64,000 nucleotides of DNA, taken from NCBI GenBank assembly GCA_020636745.1, contig JACJXH010000006.1, positions 124,001 to 188,000 on the forward strand, written 5' to 3'. The translations under genes and the position numbers were made by a program. This stretch comes from Lentimicrobiaceae bacterium (GTDB lineage Bacteria; Bacteroidota; Bacteroidia; Bacteroidales; Lentimicrobiaceae). Position 1 is the first letter of the stretch. Every line of letters begins with the position of its first letter. Below the pieces are notes generated by a model. The model saw only the letters and a list, made by a program, of their open reading frames with translations, did not search any database and was not told the DNA's origin. This document shows positions 15,576 through 24,445 of the stretch, piece by piece.

Positions 15576-16595
15576 CTACCGGTCTTTCCAGCGCTCAATT
15601 TGCAGATATACAGTGTCGGATTGTCCGTTAATAAAAGTGCGGTTCGGAATATCCATTCCTGACGGAAGTGTTTCAACACTTTTCCAGTTTCCACGGGTAA
15701 CTTTGTAGGATATCAGTTCTTCGTCAGTAAGAAGCGTAATCATTCGTTTCCCTGTACTATCCGGTTTAAAGATATATTGTTGTTCTCCCGGATTCCAGTT
15801 GTTGAAGTCTCCCGTCAAAAAAATTGGATCTCCGGCAGATGTTAATGCGGGAAGCTTATTGATTACAAATGTTACTTTCCCGGTCTTTTTATATTTAATG
15901 CTTTTCCACTTTTCAATTTTTACAAAAAGTGTGTCTTTTCCGTCGAAGCAAAATTGGCGGTTGTCAATGTCGCGGCCACTGGCATTGGTTTCTACTGTCC
16001 ACCAATCGCCAAGTGTAAATTTGAAATACAAGCAATCACCATAGTTGTCAATGTTAATGTAATAAAAGCCTTTGGGGTGTTTTTGCAGTGAATAATTAAT
16101 GTTTCCGGGATTCCAGTTGTTAAATTGACAAGCCATGTAAATAAGAGCGTCCTGGGGTGTGTTGTCAGGAAGCTGACGTATGACAATTACTTTTTGAACA
16201 CAGTTCATAGGCTCTGTGTCTCCCCAGCATTCAACCTGATTAATTTGGGTTTCTTTTTCTCCATAGTTGAGACTTCTGTTTTTTATATCGTATCCGCATT
16301 GGTTTTTCTCAACGCGGGTCCAGTCGCCTCTGGTGAATTTGTAGTTTAGTTTGCCAATTCCACGTGGTAAAGTAATGGAATATGTACCGTCACTTTGGCG
16401 TGTCATCCGGTATTTGTCATCGCCCGGATCCCAATTGTTGAAATTTCCGGTAATGAAAATATCACTTCCTTCGGGTGTATTGAGGGGTATCCGGTCTATA
16501 ATTACCTGTTGTTTGTAACAGGAAGATAACAACGCGGTTATCAGCAAAAGAAAGCTGATTTTTATGGTTTTGTTTTGAAAAGTCAAGTTCTTCAT
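15576..16595 (-). CDS. Lipoprotein of three CBM-like repeats
   Basis: A 339-residue protein counted from the ATG at 16595; an upstream ATG at 16643 would overlap the LytTR gene and lacks a signal. Lipobox LSSC gives Cys26. The rest is three homologous domains of about 95 residues (30-125, 134-231, 240-336), each with the pattern I-P-x-x-T-P, then TGNFNNWDPG or the like, then Y-x-x-T-x-G-D/N-W-x-x-V-E, then G-x-D-I-x-N-R and a closing E-x-W. This matches the starch/glycogen-binding (CBM20/CBM48-like) fold, with conserved tryptophans. It starts 7 bp after the LytTR regulator gene and is in one operon with the kinase. A surface or periplasmic glycan-binding role is inferred; no catalytic domain is present. 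Confidence 0.8.
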   Translation of the reverse strand: MKNLTFQNKTIKISFLLLITALLSSCYKQQVIIDRIPLNTPEGSDIFITGNFNNWDPGDDKYRMTRQSDGTYSITLPRGIGKLNYKFTRGDWTRVEKNQCGYDIKNRSLNYGEKETQINQVECWGDTEPMNCVQKVIVIRQLPDNTPQDALIYMACQFNNWNPGNINYSLQKHPKGFYYINIDNYGDCLYFKFTLGDWWTVETNASGRDIDNRQFCFDGKDTLFVKIEKWKSIKYKKTGKVTFVINKLPALTSAGDPIFLTGDFNNWNPGEQQYIFKPDSTGKRMITLLTDEELISYKVTRGNWKSVETLPSGMDIPNRTFINGQSDTVYLQIERWKDR

Positions 16596-16602
16596 CTTGA
16601 TA

Positions 16603-17373
16603 TTATTTGTCAAGCCATTGAATAAATTCCTGTGCCTTTGCACGACTTACATAAACGGGCTCTGGTGAAGCGGGGTTTAATTCAATGAGCAATCTGCCAT
16701 TGAAGTACCGACTAACTTTTCCAATGCTTTTTATGCATGCAATGCATCCACGGTTCACTCTGAAAAATTGTGCAGGATCCAATTGCAGGCTTACCTGGTC
16801 CAGCGTATAATCAATAATAAACCGGTTGTTGCTTGCAGTAACCAGAAACACGACATTGTCTTCAGCATAAAACCATGCAGCGTCTTCAACCGGAATGTGT
16901 TTTATTTGGTCACCTAACCTGGCTATAAACCTTGTTTTGTAATTTTTATCGCCAGGCCTGAGGAGCTGTTCAAGCATGCTCAGGTCTATTGCCGGCTTGT
17001 TTGTTGATTTGTACAAGTTACTCACTGCTTCAAATTTTTGAATTGCTGCAGCTAAATCTGATGGTTTAACAGGCTTAAGTAAGTAATCAATACTGTTGAC
17101 TCTAAACGCCTGAATAGCGTATTCGTCATATGCGGTGGTAAATATTACCGGGCAAAGTATTTTTTCCTGCCTGAAAATCTCAAAGCTCAACCCATCTGAA
17201 AGTTGAATGTCAAGGAAAATCAAATCGGGCAGGGGATTTGCCCTGAGCCATTGCACAGTGTCCTCAATCGAATCAATGCATTCGAGTATGTCAACATCGT
17301 CACAGGTGGTATTCAATAACCTTATGAGTTCCTGTTGTGCAAAAGGTTCGTCTTCAACAATCAATACTTTCAT
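16603..17373 (-). CDS. LytTR-family response regulator
   Basis: A 256-residue response regulator. The receiver domain (1-120) has acidic pocket VEDEP, phosphoacceptor Asp55 in FLDIQLSDG, the TTAYDEYA segment and Lys in LLKPVKP. A linker leads to a LytTR DNA-binding domain (about 145-250, with RFIARLGDQIKHIPVEDAAW and FFRVNRGCIA). It starts 5 bp after the kinase gene, forming a LytS/LytR-type pair, and is followed by the triple-CBM lipoprotein gene 7 bp on. It binds direct-repeat promoters as a dimer; its targets are unknown, but the linked lipoprotein is a natural candidate. Confidence 0.95.
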   Translation of the reverse strand: MKVLIVEDEPFAQQELIRLLNTTCDDVDILECIDSIEDTVQWLRANPLPDLIFLDIQLSDGLSFEIFRQEKILCPVIFTTAYDEYAIQAFRVNSIDYLLKPVKPSDLAAAIQKFEAVSNLYKSTNKPAIDLSMLEQLLRPGDKNYKTRFIARLGDQIKHIPVEDAAWFYAEDNVVFLVTASNNRFIIDYTLDQVSLQLDPAQFFRVNRGCIACIKSIGKVSRYFNGRLLIELNPASPEPVYVSRAKAQEFIQWLDK

Positions 17374-17378
17374 AACAG

Positions 17379-18416
17379 TCAGATTAAGGGGACTTTAACA
17401 ACAAACTCGTTTTCATTTTCTGTTATCTCAACGGGTCTGCCTGTAAGATAGGCATATCTGCTGATAATGTTTTTTAAGCCTATTTCTGATGAAATCACTT
17501 CTGTGTTTTTTTTCTGAAGGTTGTTTTTTACCACAATGCTTGCATCCTGATTCGAGGTAATGGTTATCTCAAGCGGTTTTTTTTGAGATATGATATTGTG
17601 CTTGATTGCGTTTTCTACCAGCAACTGCAAAGTCATGGGCGCAATCAGTTTGTGCAGAAGGTCGTCAGAAATCTGAATGACAACTGTAAGTTTGTTGTCA
17701 AATCTTAGTTGATATAGGTATACGAACGATTTGATAAACCTGACTTCTTCGCTTAGTAAGATAGTGTCGCGGCTTTTGTTTTCTAATACATATCTGTAAA
17801 CATCAGAAAGATCGCGTATAAAGTTGGCTGCTTTTTGCTGGTCTTCAAAAATTAACGATGACAAGGTGTTAAAGCTGTTGAAAAGAAAATGCGGATTTAA
17901 TTGAGTCCTTAAAGTTTCGAACTTGTATTCTGCATTTTCTTTTTTGTAACGCTCCATCTCAGCAATATTCAATTTCCATTTGTTGAGAAGAAAAAGCGCA
18001 AATTCAGTGAATGCTGGTATGATAACCAGAATTATTATGTAATACAGGGTGGTAAGAATCTGGTCGCTTAGTTTGATAAATACCGATTTGATGAAATATA
18101 TATTGACAAGAAAACTCAGCAGAAAAATAACAGCAGACATGAAAGGCAGATTTATGCCAAGTTCAATGCCCAGTCTGCGCGTCGGACTCTTTTCCCAAGG
18201 TAGTATTCTGTTAAGCTTTTGTTTGATGAAGAAGACAATTTCAAGCGTTAAAACAGTGATGAAAGCTGCGCCAATGTATTCTTCTAAGGGTCTTAATATT
18301 AAGTAATTGCGATAAAGTAATCCAAAGATTACATCAAGAAGCATCTTGAGCGGGAAACTCAGCAGAAGCGTTGACAACAACCTTAATAAAGGTTTTTTGA
18401 AGATGTTGAAAATCAT
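17379..18416 (-). CDS. LytS-type sensor histidine kinase
   Basis: A 345-residue kinase counted from the ATG at 18416. Four or so transmembrane helices (about 5-30, 40-65, 85-110, 120-145) precede a short coiled coil, a His_kinase domain with QLNPHFLFNSFNTLSSL (phospho-His176) and a HATPase-like domain with LQLLVENAIKHN and a late EIGLKN. The frame is open back to an ATG at 18587, but that extension contains a strong hairpin (18509-18545) and reads like non-coding sequence, so the shorter form is preferred. No periplasmic sensor domain is evident; the membrane helices probably sense the signal. It is co-transcribed with the LytTR regulator. Confidence 0.92.
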   Translation of the reverse strand: MIFNIFKKPLLRLLSTLLLSFPLKMLLDVIFGLLYRNYLILRPLEEYIGAAFITVLTLEIVFFIKQKLNRILPWEKSPTRRLGIELGINLPFMSAVIFLLSFLVNIYFIKSVFIKLSDQILTTLYYIIILVIIPAFTEFALFLLNKWKLNIAEMERYKKENAEYKFETLRTQLNPHFLFNSFNTLSSLIFEDQQKAANFIRDLSDVYRYVLENKSRDTILLSEEVRFIKSFVYLYQLRFDNKLTVVIQISDDLLHKLIAPMTLQLLVENAIKHNIISQKKPLEITITSNQDASIVVKNNLQKKNTEVISSEIGLKNIISRYAYLTGRPVEITENENEFVVKVPLI

Positions 18417-18508
18417 CTCGGGTTGAAAATTAAGCTTCAAAGGTAATAAATTGATGTAAGGAGCTGAAGTCTTCGTTTTTGTTCTGAAAGAACAGGTGTT
18501 GCCATTAT

Positions 18509-18545
18509 CCTGAAAAGTACCGGTAAGATAGCCGGTACTTTCAGG
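18509..18545 (-). terminator. Hairpin between small secreted gene and kinase
   Basis: CCTGAAAAGTACCGG (18509-18523) pairs with CCGGTACTTTCAGG (18532-18545) with one bulged A. On the minus strand it lies about 70 nt after the stop of the upstream small gene. No U-run follows, so it may attenuate rather than end transcription into the kinase operon. Confidence 0.5.
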
Positions 18546-18616
18546 GTAATTGTGTGGTAATGCCATGTTATTCAGAGCGATTGACATTTTTACTGTATTT
18601 TTTTGTGTTTATATGA

Positions 18617-18949
18617 CTATTTGGAAATGTTGAAGCTCGAGATAGGTTCATTGTCTTTTTCAACGCAAACCTTGTATTTCCCTTCAGGAAGTTCATTCAT
18701 ATGAAAGCGGATGTACCTGGTTTTTTGCTTCTTAACTCTGGTGGTCATCAAAGGTGTTCCTGATTCACTGTAAATTCTTATTTTTAACAAGTCGTCAGAT
18801 ATTTTGGCGACATAAACGTCTACACTCTCTGGGTTAGTCTGAAAAATCTGAACTTTGGTTGCGGAGGCGGTTTTGGTTCCATCGGTTGCTGCAGAAAGGC
18901 TGAGCGACATCATCAGGGCAATGGCTGTTGAAAGAATTAAAGTTTTCAT
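18617..18949 (-). CDS. Small secreted single-domain protein (DUF3244/T9SS-tail-like)
   Basis: A 110-residue protein with a signal peptide (about 1-20, ending LSAA). The mature part is one all-beta domain: LLKIRIYSESGTPLMTTRV, then a basic KKQKTRY stretch, then MNELPEGKYKVCVEKDNE. This order (G-x-x-L/V, then LPEGKYKVxV) is that of a T9SS sorting-tail Ig fold or the related DUF3244 domain, but here the domain stands alone. A good promoter is upstream. It lies 200 bp before the kinase gene on the same strand, with a hairpin between. Function unknown. Confidence 0.68.
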   Translation of the reverse strand: MKTLILSTAIALMMSLSLSAATDGTKTASATKVQIFQTNPESVDVYVAKISDDLLKIRIYSESGTPLMTTRVKKQKTRYIRFHMNELPEGKYKVCVEKDNEPISSFNISK

Positions 18950-18996
18950 GGCTTTGGGTTTTAAGTTTGTTTATCAGTTATTTACTGTTGATGAAA

Positions 18997-19027
18997 CAAA
19001 GATATATCGCCATGAAGGTCAGCGAAA
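18997..19027 (-). promoter_or_regulatory. Promoter of the small secreted gene
   Basis: On the minus strand TTTC (19024-19027), a 19-bp spacer and TATCTTTG (18997-19004) match the Bacteroidota consensus, giving a leader of about 45 nt. Confidence 0.7.
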
Positions 19028-19159
19028 CGCATTTCATGCGAACCGACATTCAACGTGTGTGAATTGATTGAATAAACAGGTGAAGTGTTGAGCAGATTTT
19101 GGTATTTGCCTGAATTACAGCTCTTGTGAATTCAGGTAAAGCAAAATTAAGGAATGAAT

Positions 19160-20161
19160 CTAATAATTATTCAGGGTTTCATTCATGACATCAGTAAACA
19201 GCTGCTTCAGGCTAATGCCCACGCTGGCGGCCTGCCGGGGAACGATACTTGCCTCGGAAAGGCCAGGTATTGTATTGACTTCCAGAAAATAAAATTGCTG
19301 ACCTCCCGGAAATGTTTCAGGGGTTAAAATATAGTCAATTCTTACAATTCCCTTGCAGTTCAGCTTTCGGTAAAGCATGGCAGAAATTTCACGGCATTGG
19401 ATGGCCAGTTTTTCATCAATGGGTGCTGGCGAAATTTCATCAGCCATTCCATCAGTATATTTTGCTTCATAGTCAAACCACTCCTTATGACTTACAACCA
19501 AAGTAAGCGGTAATATATTCAGCTTGCCATCTTTTTCATAAATGCCACAGGTAATTTCGGCTCCCGGAATAAATTCCTGAACGAGTGTTTCATCGTCAAC
19601 TTCAAAAGATTTTGAAATAGCCGCCTGTAACTCACCGGCTTCTTTTACCTTTGAAATGCCAATGCTTGACCCATTACTGTTGGGCTTTACAAAGCATGGA
19701 AGTCCTGTGTATTTTAGTATTTCGTCCTCGTTTATCCGGTCGCGGCGATGCAGATAAAAGGTTTTTGCCACATTTATACCTAAGTTACTTACAAAGCCGT
19801 TGCAGAAAAACTTATTGAACGTAAGTGATGAAGTTACTCTGCCGCAAGTATTATAGGGTACATGCATCATATCAAGATAGCCCTGTAGCTTGCCGTCTTC
19901 TCCCGGTGTGCCATGAATACCAATGAAAGCAGCATCAAAATGAATTACAGCGTCTGGCAACCGAAGCGAGAAATCATTCAAATCGATATTATATTCCTTG
20001 CCCTGTTCAGTTGTATAAACCCATCTATCCCTGTTTATTGTAATCTGATAGGTGTTGAACAATTCATTATCCAGTTGGCTTGCTATTACTTTTCCGCTTT
20101 TTACAGAAATGTCAAATTCTTCAGAATAGCCTCCGGTAAGCAGTGCAATGTTTTTTTTCAT
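19160..20161 (-). CDS. ddl: D-alanine--D-alanine ligase
   Basis: A 333-residue ATP-grasp ligase that makes D-Ala-D-Ala for peptidoglycan. The start at 20161 gives the family N-terminus MKKNIALLTGG; an ATG five codons upstream is possible. Signatures: HGTPGEDGKLQGYLDMM (substrate loop), CFVKPNSNGSSIGISKV (ATP grasp), VQEFIPGAEITCGI, and the Mg-binding FLEVNTIPGLSEASIVP. The ATP-grasp and Mg ligands look intact. It is divergent from the PASTA protein gene with facing promoters, an arrangement seen in other Bacteroidota. Confidence 0.96.
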   Translation of the reverse strand: MKKNIALLTGGYSEEFDISVKSGKVIASQLDNELFNTYQITINRDRWVYTTEQGKEYNIDLNDFSLRLPDAVIHFDAAFIGIHGTPGEDGKLQGYLDMMHVPYNTCGRVTSSLTFNKFFCNGFVSNLGINVAKTFYLHRRDRINEDEILKYTGLPCFVKPNSNGSSIGISKVKEAGELQAAISKSFEVDDETLVQEFIPGAEITCGIYEKDGKLNILPLTLVVSHKEWFDYEAKYTDGMADEISPAPIDEKLAIQCREISAMLYRKLNCKGIVRIDYILTPETFPGGQQFYFLEVNTIPGLSEASIVPRQAASVGISLKQLFTDVMNETLNNY

Positions 20162-20204
20162 AATTGTTTTATGCAAGAAGTTGAATCTCTTTGGTTGCAG
20201 AATG

Positions 20205-20212
20205 CAAAATTA
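20205..20212 (-). promoter_or_regulatory. -7 element of ddl promoter
   Basis: On the minus strand TAATTTTG matches TAnnTTTG exactly, 44 bp before the ddl ATG. No clear TTTG is seen at the expected spacing. Confidence 0.55.
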
Positions 20213-20225
20213 TCATATTCCGGCT

Positions 20226-20287
20226 TTTCTTAAGCCCGCCAATTATTTATATCTTTGCTCGCTGCGCAATAAATTGCAGCGGGCAAA
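20226..20287 (+). promoter_or_regulatory. PASTA-gene promoter with overlapping inverted repeat
   Basis: TTTC (20226-20229), 20 bp and TATCTTTG (20250-20257) form the promoter. The TTTG of the -7 element is also the start of a 12-bp inverted repeat: TTTGCTCGCTGC (20254-20265) with GCAGCGGGCAAA (20276-20287), one mismatch, 10-nt loop. It could be an operator across the start site or a 5' hairpin. Confidence 0.55.
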
Positions 20288-20351
20288 GTTAATTAACCTA
20301 TCCGGCTGGTGTATTTCTTTTAAAAGATTTTTTCGGCTAAATGGCAACTTC

Positions 20352-21185
20352 ATGAATTTTTTCGAATTTATACAAACACGCGTTTTTCTAAAGCACTTCA
20401 TCTTAACGGTGGCGCTAACTCTGTTAATCATTATTTTGGTGTTGGGTGCACTGAAATGGTATACACATCACGGAGAATCAGTTCAGGTGCCTGCTCTTGT
20501 GGGATTGACGCCTGAGCAGATTTCGCAACTCGAAACCATCAGTAACTTTGAGGTCATTGTTGTCGATTCTGTTTTTGATTCAAGGCAACCTAAGGGTACC
20601 GTTATTATTCAGGACCCGCAGCCGGGATCTAATGTTAAACGCATGCGCAAGATTTACCTTACTACAGTGGCTGTATTGCCTGAACAGGTGAATATGCCTA
20701 ATCTGGTGGATCTGACTTTAAGGCAGGCCAGTGCGACATTGGAAACTTATGGTTTAAAACTTGGGAATATCAGCTATGTTCCCGATATTGCTGAAAATGC
20801 GGTATTGGCACAGTTATACAGAAATCAGAATATTGAACCGGGAACGGGTATTCTTAAAGGTTCTGTTATTTCGTTAAAAGTCGGACAGAGCATGGGAAAT
20901 GGCCGCTACCAGATTCCGTTTCTGATCGGAAAAACCCGTGATGAGGCTAGGAAAATTCTTGAGCGAAATTATTTAAGTGTGGGGGAGGAAACTTTTGAAG
21001 ATGATGCCGAGCCGGCAACTGCCAGAGTTTATTCGCAAAGCCCGTCTTTTGTGCGTGGTATGATGCTTAATGCCGGCCAGCAGGTAAGTCTGGTGTTTCG
21101 CGACCCTGTTATCTTTGATTTTGATACTTACCTCGAAAATATGGGCGCAGATACACTGGGAACTGTTAGTGATTCTGTATATTAA
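20352..21185 (+). CDS. Membrane-anchored triple PASTA-domain protein
   Basis: A 277-residue protein counted from the ATG at 20352 (the open frame begins earlier but that part overlaps the promoter). One TM helix (about 13-35) is followed by three PASTA domains on the periplasmic side: about 46-115 (VPALVGLTPEQ), 117-188 (MPNLVDLTLRQA) and 192-258 (IPFLIGKTRDEA). PASTA domains bind peptidoglycan stem peptides or lipid II in kinases and PBPs; here no kinase or transpeptidase is attached. Divergent pairing with ddl supports a cell-wall link. The gene is followed at 39 bp by the T9SS cargo gene and then rluD, likely one operon. Confidence 0.9.
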   Translation: MNFFEFIQTRVFLKHFILTVALTLLIIILVLGALKWYTHHGESVQVPALVGLTPEQISQLETISNFEVIVVDSVFDSRQPKGTVIIQDPQPGSNVKRMRKIYLTTVAVLPEQVNMPNLVDLTLRQASATLETYGLKLGNISYVPDIAENAVLAQLYRNQNIEPGTGILKGSVISLKVGQSMGNGRYQIPFLIGKTRDEARKILERNYLSVGEETFEDDAEPATARVYSQSPSFVRGMMLNAGQQVSLVFRDPVIFDFDTYLENMGADTLGTVSDSVY

Positions 21186-21224
21186 TTGAGAGCGTTGATT
21201 TGCTGTTTTTGAACCAAGAATTAT

Positions 21225-23240
21225 ATGATGAGAAGTAAAATGAAGCACATTTTTTATTTTGTCATTTTAACAATATTTTGTCGTGGCATTGTAAATGGTC
21301 AGGAAGTTATCACTGGAATAGTCGTAAATCCTATGGTTGCTGAAAAAGCCAAACAACAAAAGGCTTCGGTTGAGTTAAATACTCCGCTTTTGATGCCTTT
21401 TTTTGACGATTTTTCTGGTGCAACTGTTTTTCCGGATCCTGCACGCTGGATAGATCAGGATGCCTTTATCAGCGATGATTATGCTGTTTACCCTCCTACA
21501 GTGGGTGTCGCAACACTTGATGCTATTAACCATCTGGGAAGATTACATGACAACGCCAGCCCTTTTGCTTTTATGGCCGATTATTTGACCTCACAACCAA
21601 TCAGGCTCGATTCGGTGTTCTCTCCTGTGCCCAGGGCTATTACACGTGCTGATTCTGTTTATTTTAGTTTTTATTATCAGCCACAGGGTAATGGTAATGC
21701 TCCAGCCCGCGCCGATTCTTTGGTCCTCGAATTTTTAGCCCCGGGCGAAACGCAAACCCTGATTTTTCCTGTTGATACGGTTATTAATGGCGTTGATACT
21801 ATTGTAAATGATACTGTTATTATCGAAGGCTGGCGTAAAGCCTGGAGCTCTCCGGGGCAAAGCCTGAGTAGTTTCTATAATGAAGATAGTACCTGGTTCA
21901 GGCAGGTGATTATTCCTGTTAGTGATAGTGCTATGTTTTACACTTCAGGATTTCAGTTCAGATTTCGGAATTATGCCAGCCTTGCCAGCTCCATATTGCC
22001 CGATTGGCAAAGCAATGGTGACCAGTGGAATATTGATTATGTGTATTTGAACATTGGACGTAGCCTGGCTGATACCCTTCACCGGGATATTGCTTTTGCA
22101 GCTAAAGCTCCAAGGATGTTAAAGAATTATACCTCAATGCCTTATAATCAATATCGGTTTAATTTTATCAATGAAATGGTGGATAGTATTCATTTAAGAA
22201 TTACCAATCTTAATAATATTAACTACAATGCATCTTACCGTTTCGAGGTAACCCGCGAAAACAACGAACCTGTATTTAACTATAATGGAGGAAATTATTT
22301 TATCGCACCTTTTTCTACCGACGGTTACACATCGCATCAGCCATTTGCACATCCGCCTGTTAATTTTTTATTTCCCATAGGTACTCAGGAGAAGGTGTAT
22401 TTTACAACAACACATATTCTTAATACTGAAGCTAATCTTAGCCGCAGACAAAATGATACAATCAGGAATGTTCAGCTGTTTTCAAACTATCTTTCTTACG
22501 ATGACGGTACGGCAGAAGCAGGCTATGGTCTTACCCCTCAGGGTGCGCAGCTTGCATATCGCTTCAAATTAAATGGCCCCGATTCACTTGTTGCTTTGCA
22601 GATGTACTTTAATAAAACTCTCAAAGGTGGAAATGTTAAAAGTTTTTACCTGAATGTGTGGAACGACTTTTTTGGAGAACCCGGAGAGCTCATCTATTCT
22701 AAGTTTGGGTACGAACCTTCTTATGAAGATAGCCTTAATATGTTTTTTACCTATAAACTTGATAGTGTCATAAAAATTCAGGCAGGTCAGTTTCCTAACC
22801 TTACTTTTTATGTGGGTTGGGAACAAACCACTGATGATAACCTGAATATAGGCTACGATAAAAATAATGATGCATCAGCCGATATATTTTATAAAACCTT
22901 CGGAGGATGGAGCCAGAGCCTGTATAAAGGTGCTTTAATGATACGTCCTGTTTTGGGTAAAGAAAAAGTTGTTGGCATTAGTGAAAATGATTTTGAAAAA
23001 TCATTGAATGTATATCCAAATCCCAGCCATAATGGTTATGTAGTTTTACAACTTCCGGCAGGAGAAAAGGTAACGGATTTAAGAACTACAGTTTATAATT
23101 CAACAGGTAGTCTGGTTGTGGATAAAGTATTCAATCGTCAGGAAGATTTTAGCCATCTGTCATCAGGCTTGTATGTAATTCAGGTGTTGAATGCTGATGG
23201 CGCATTGGTTGGAAGAAGTAAATTGCTGATCAATCGCTAA
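21225..23240 (+). CDS. Secreted T9SS cargo protein of unknown function
   Basis: A 671-residue protein. ATGs at 21225, 21228 and 21240 are possible; the last gives the cleanest signal peptide (KHIFYFVILTIFC). Most of the chain is beta-rich with sandwich-like segments (PLLMPFFDDFSG, DSVYFSFYYQPQG, GDQWNIDYVYLNIG) similar to the lectin-like or MAM-like domains of secreted Bacteroidota proteins. Residues about 595-671 are a type A T9SS sorting tail beginning LNVYPNPSHNG and ending SKLLINR. It is therefore delivered to the cell surface. No catalytic motif was recognised. Conserved placement between the PASTA gene and rluD is a known Bacteroidota gene order, but its job is unclear. Confidence 0.82.
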   Translation: MMRSKMKHIFYFVILTIFCRGIVNGQEVITGIVVNPMVAEKAKQQKASVELNTPLLMPFFDDFSGATVFPDPARWIDQDAFISDDYAVYPPTVGVATLDAINHLGRLHDNASPFAFMADYLTSQPIRLDSVFSPVPRAITRADSVYFSFYYQPQGNGNAPARADSLVLEFLAPGETQTLIFPVDTVINGVDTIVNDTVIIEGWRKAWSSPGQSLSSFYNEDSTWFRQVIIPVSDSAMFYTSGFQFRFRNYASLASSILPDWQSNGDQWNIDYVYLNIGRSLADTLHRDIAFAAKAPRMLKNYTSMPYNQYRFNFINEMVDSIHLRITNLNNINYNASYRFEVTRENNEPVFNYNGGNYFIAPFSTDGYTSHQPFAHPPVNFLFPIGTQEKVYFTTTHILNTEANLSRRQNDTIRNVQLFSNYLSYDDGTAEAGYGLTPQGAQLAYRFKLNGPDSLVALQMYFNKTLKGGNVKSFYLNVWNDFFGEPGELIYSKFGYEPSYEDSLNMFFTYKLDSVIKIQAGQFPNLTFYVGWEQTTDDNLNIGYDKNNDASADIFYKTFGGWSQSLYKGALMIRPVLGKEKVVGISENDFEKSLNVYPNPSHNGYVVLQLPAGEKVTDLRTTVYNSTGSLVVDKVFNRQEDFSHLSSGLYVIQVLNADGALVGRSKLLINR

Positions 23241-23251
23241 GAATTCATTTT

Positions 23252-24319
23252 ATGGTTGATGAGCTGAATTACATGGAAGAAGAACATGATTCACCTGAGT
23301 TTGTTGATGATGAAAGTGTTGAAAATGAGCTGTATGAGCATCATCGTATTGTAGCTGATCGCAAACAGGGCCTCATCAGAATTGATAAATTTCTGATGAC
23401 CAGAATTGAAAATGCTTCGCGTAACAAAATACAGCAAGCCGCTAAAGCTGGTAATATTCTTGTAAATGGCGAGGCTGTTAAGCAAAATTACAGAATAAAA
23501 CCACTTGATGTTATTTCAGTGGTGATGGCGCATCCTCCGCGAGAAACTGAGGTTTTGCCTGAAAATATTCCGCTCAATATAGTTTATGAAGATGATTACT
23601 TATTGGTAATCAATAAAGAAGCCGGTATGGTTGTACATCCCGGGTATGCTAATTTTGAAGGGACAATGCTTAATGCTTTGGTGTGGCATCTGAGAAATCA
23701 GCCAGGCGCATCGCCGGATGCCATGCCGTTATTGGTGCATCGAATTGATAAAGATACCTCTGGCATCATCCTGGTGGCTAAAACGGAAGAAGCACAGTCG
23801 AAACTGGCCAAGAATTTTTTCGATCACACTATCCGTCGCACTTATCAGGCTTTAGTCTGGGGAACTCCTAAAGAACATGAAGGAACCATTACAGGCCATG
23901 TTGGACGCAATTTGACCAATCGTTTGATAATGGCTGTATTTCCTGACGGAGAACATGGTAAACACGCCGTTACCCATTACAGAATATTGCGTAGCTTTGA
24001 TTATGTAAGTCTGGTTGAATGCCGCCTTGAAACTGGCCGCACTCATCAGATTCGTGCCCACATGAAATATATAGGCCATCCGCTGTTTAGTGATGAAAGG
24101 TATGGAGGTAGTAAAATTCTGAAAGGAACTACCAGCGGATCGTATAGGAAATTTGTTGAAAATTGTTTTGAAATGCTGCCAAGACAGGCTCTTCACGCAA
24201 AGTCTTTAGGATTTGTTCACCCTGTTACGGGATTGCAAATGCAGTTTGACTCAGATCTGCCAGCTGATATGGCTTCGGTGATTGAAAAGTGGGAAAAGTA
24301 TATTTCTGCGCGAAGCTGA
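23252..24319 (+). CDS. rluD: RluD-type 23S rRNA pseudouridine synthase
   Basis: A 355-residue RluA-family enzyme converting uridines of 23S rRNA to pseudouridine. After an acidic 35-residue extension there is an S4 RNA-binding domain (about 41-95, LIRIDKFLMTRIENASRNKIQQ) and the catalytic domain with HRIDKDTSG at 163-171 (Asp166 catalytic) and the late RTHQIRAHMKYIGHP motif. The S4 domain and length favour the RluD branch over RluA/RluC, but exact targets are inferred. It lies 11 bp after the T9SS cargo gene and ends at a strong terminator. Confidence 0.9.
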   Translation: MVDELNYMEEEHDSPEFVDDESVENELYEHHRIVADRKQGLIRIDKFLMTRIENASRNKIQQAAKAGNILVNGEAVKQNYRIKPLDVISVVMAHPPRETEVLPENIPLNIVYEDDYLLVINKEAGMVVHPGYANFEGTMLNALVWHLRNQPGASPDAMPLLVHRIDKDTSGIILVAKTEEAQSKLAKNFFDHTIRRTYQALVWGTPKEHEGTITGHVGRNLTNRLIMAVFPDGEHGKHAVTHYRILRSFDYVSLVECRLETGRTHQIRAHMKYIGHPLFSDERYGGSKILKGTTSGSYRKFVENCFEMLPRQALHAKSLGFVHPVTGLQMQFDSDLPADMASVIEKWEKYISARS

Positions 24320-24384
24320 TTCAAGTGGATTGATATTAATTTTTCCACCCCATTTTTAACAACTTAGAATGATGTTAGTTTAAC

Positions 24385-24414
24385 AAAAACGCCTGCTGAG
24401 AAGCAGGCGTTTTT
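24385..24414. terminator. Bidirectional terminator between rluD and gcvP
   Basis: AAAAACGCCTGCT (24385-24397), loop GAGA, AGCAGGCGTTTTT (24402-24414), a perfect 13-bp stem that serves the convergent rluD and gcvP. Confidence 0.93.
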
Positions 24415-24445
24415 GTTGATAACATGAACTTTGTCAGGTTTTTCG

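Noticed and set aside
18417..18587. N-terminal extension of the LytS-type kinase
   Set aside because: It covers a strong hairpin and has no family likeness; the ATG at 18416 starts the first TM region.
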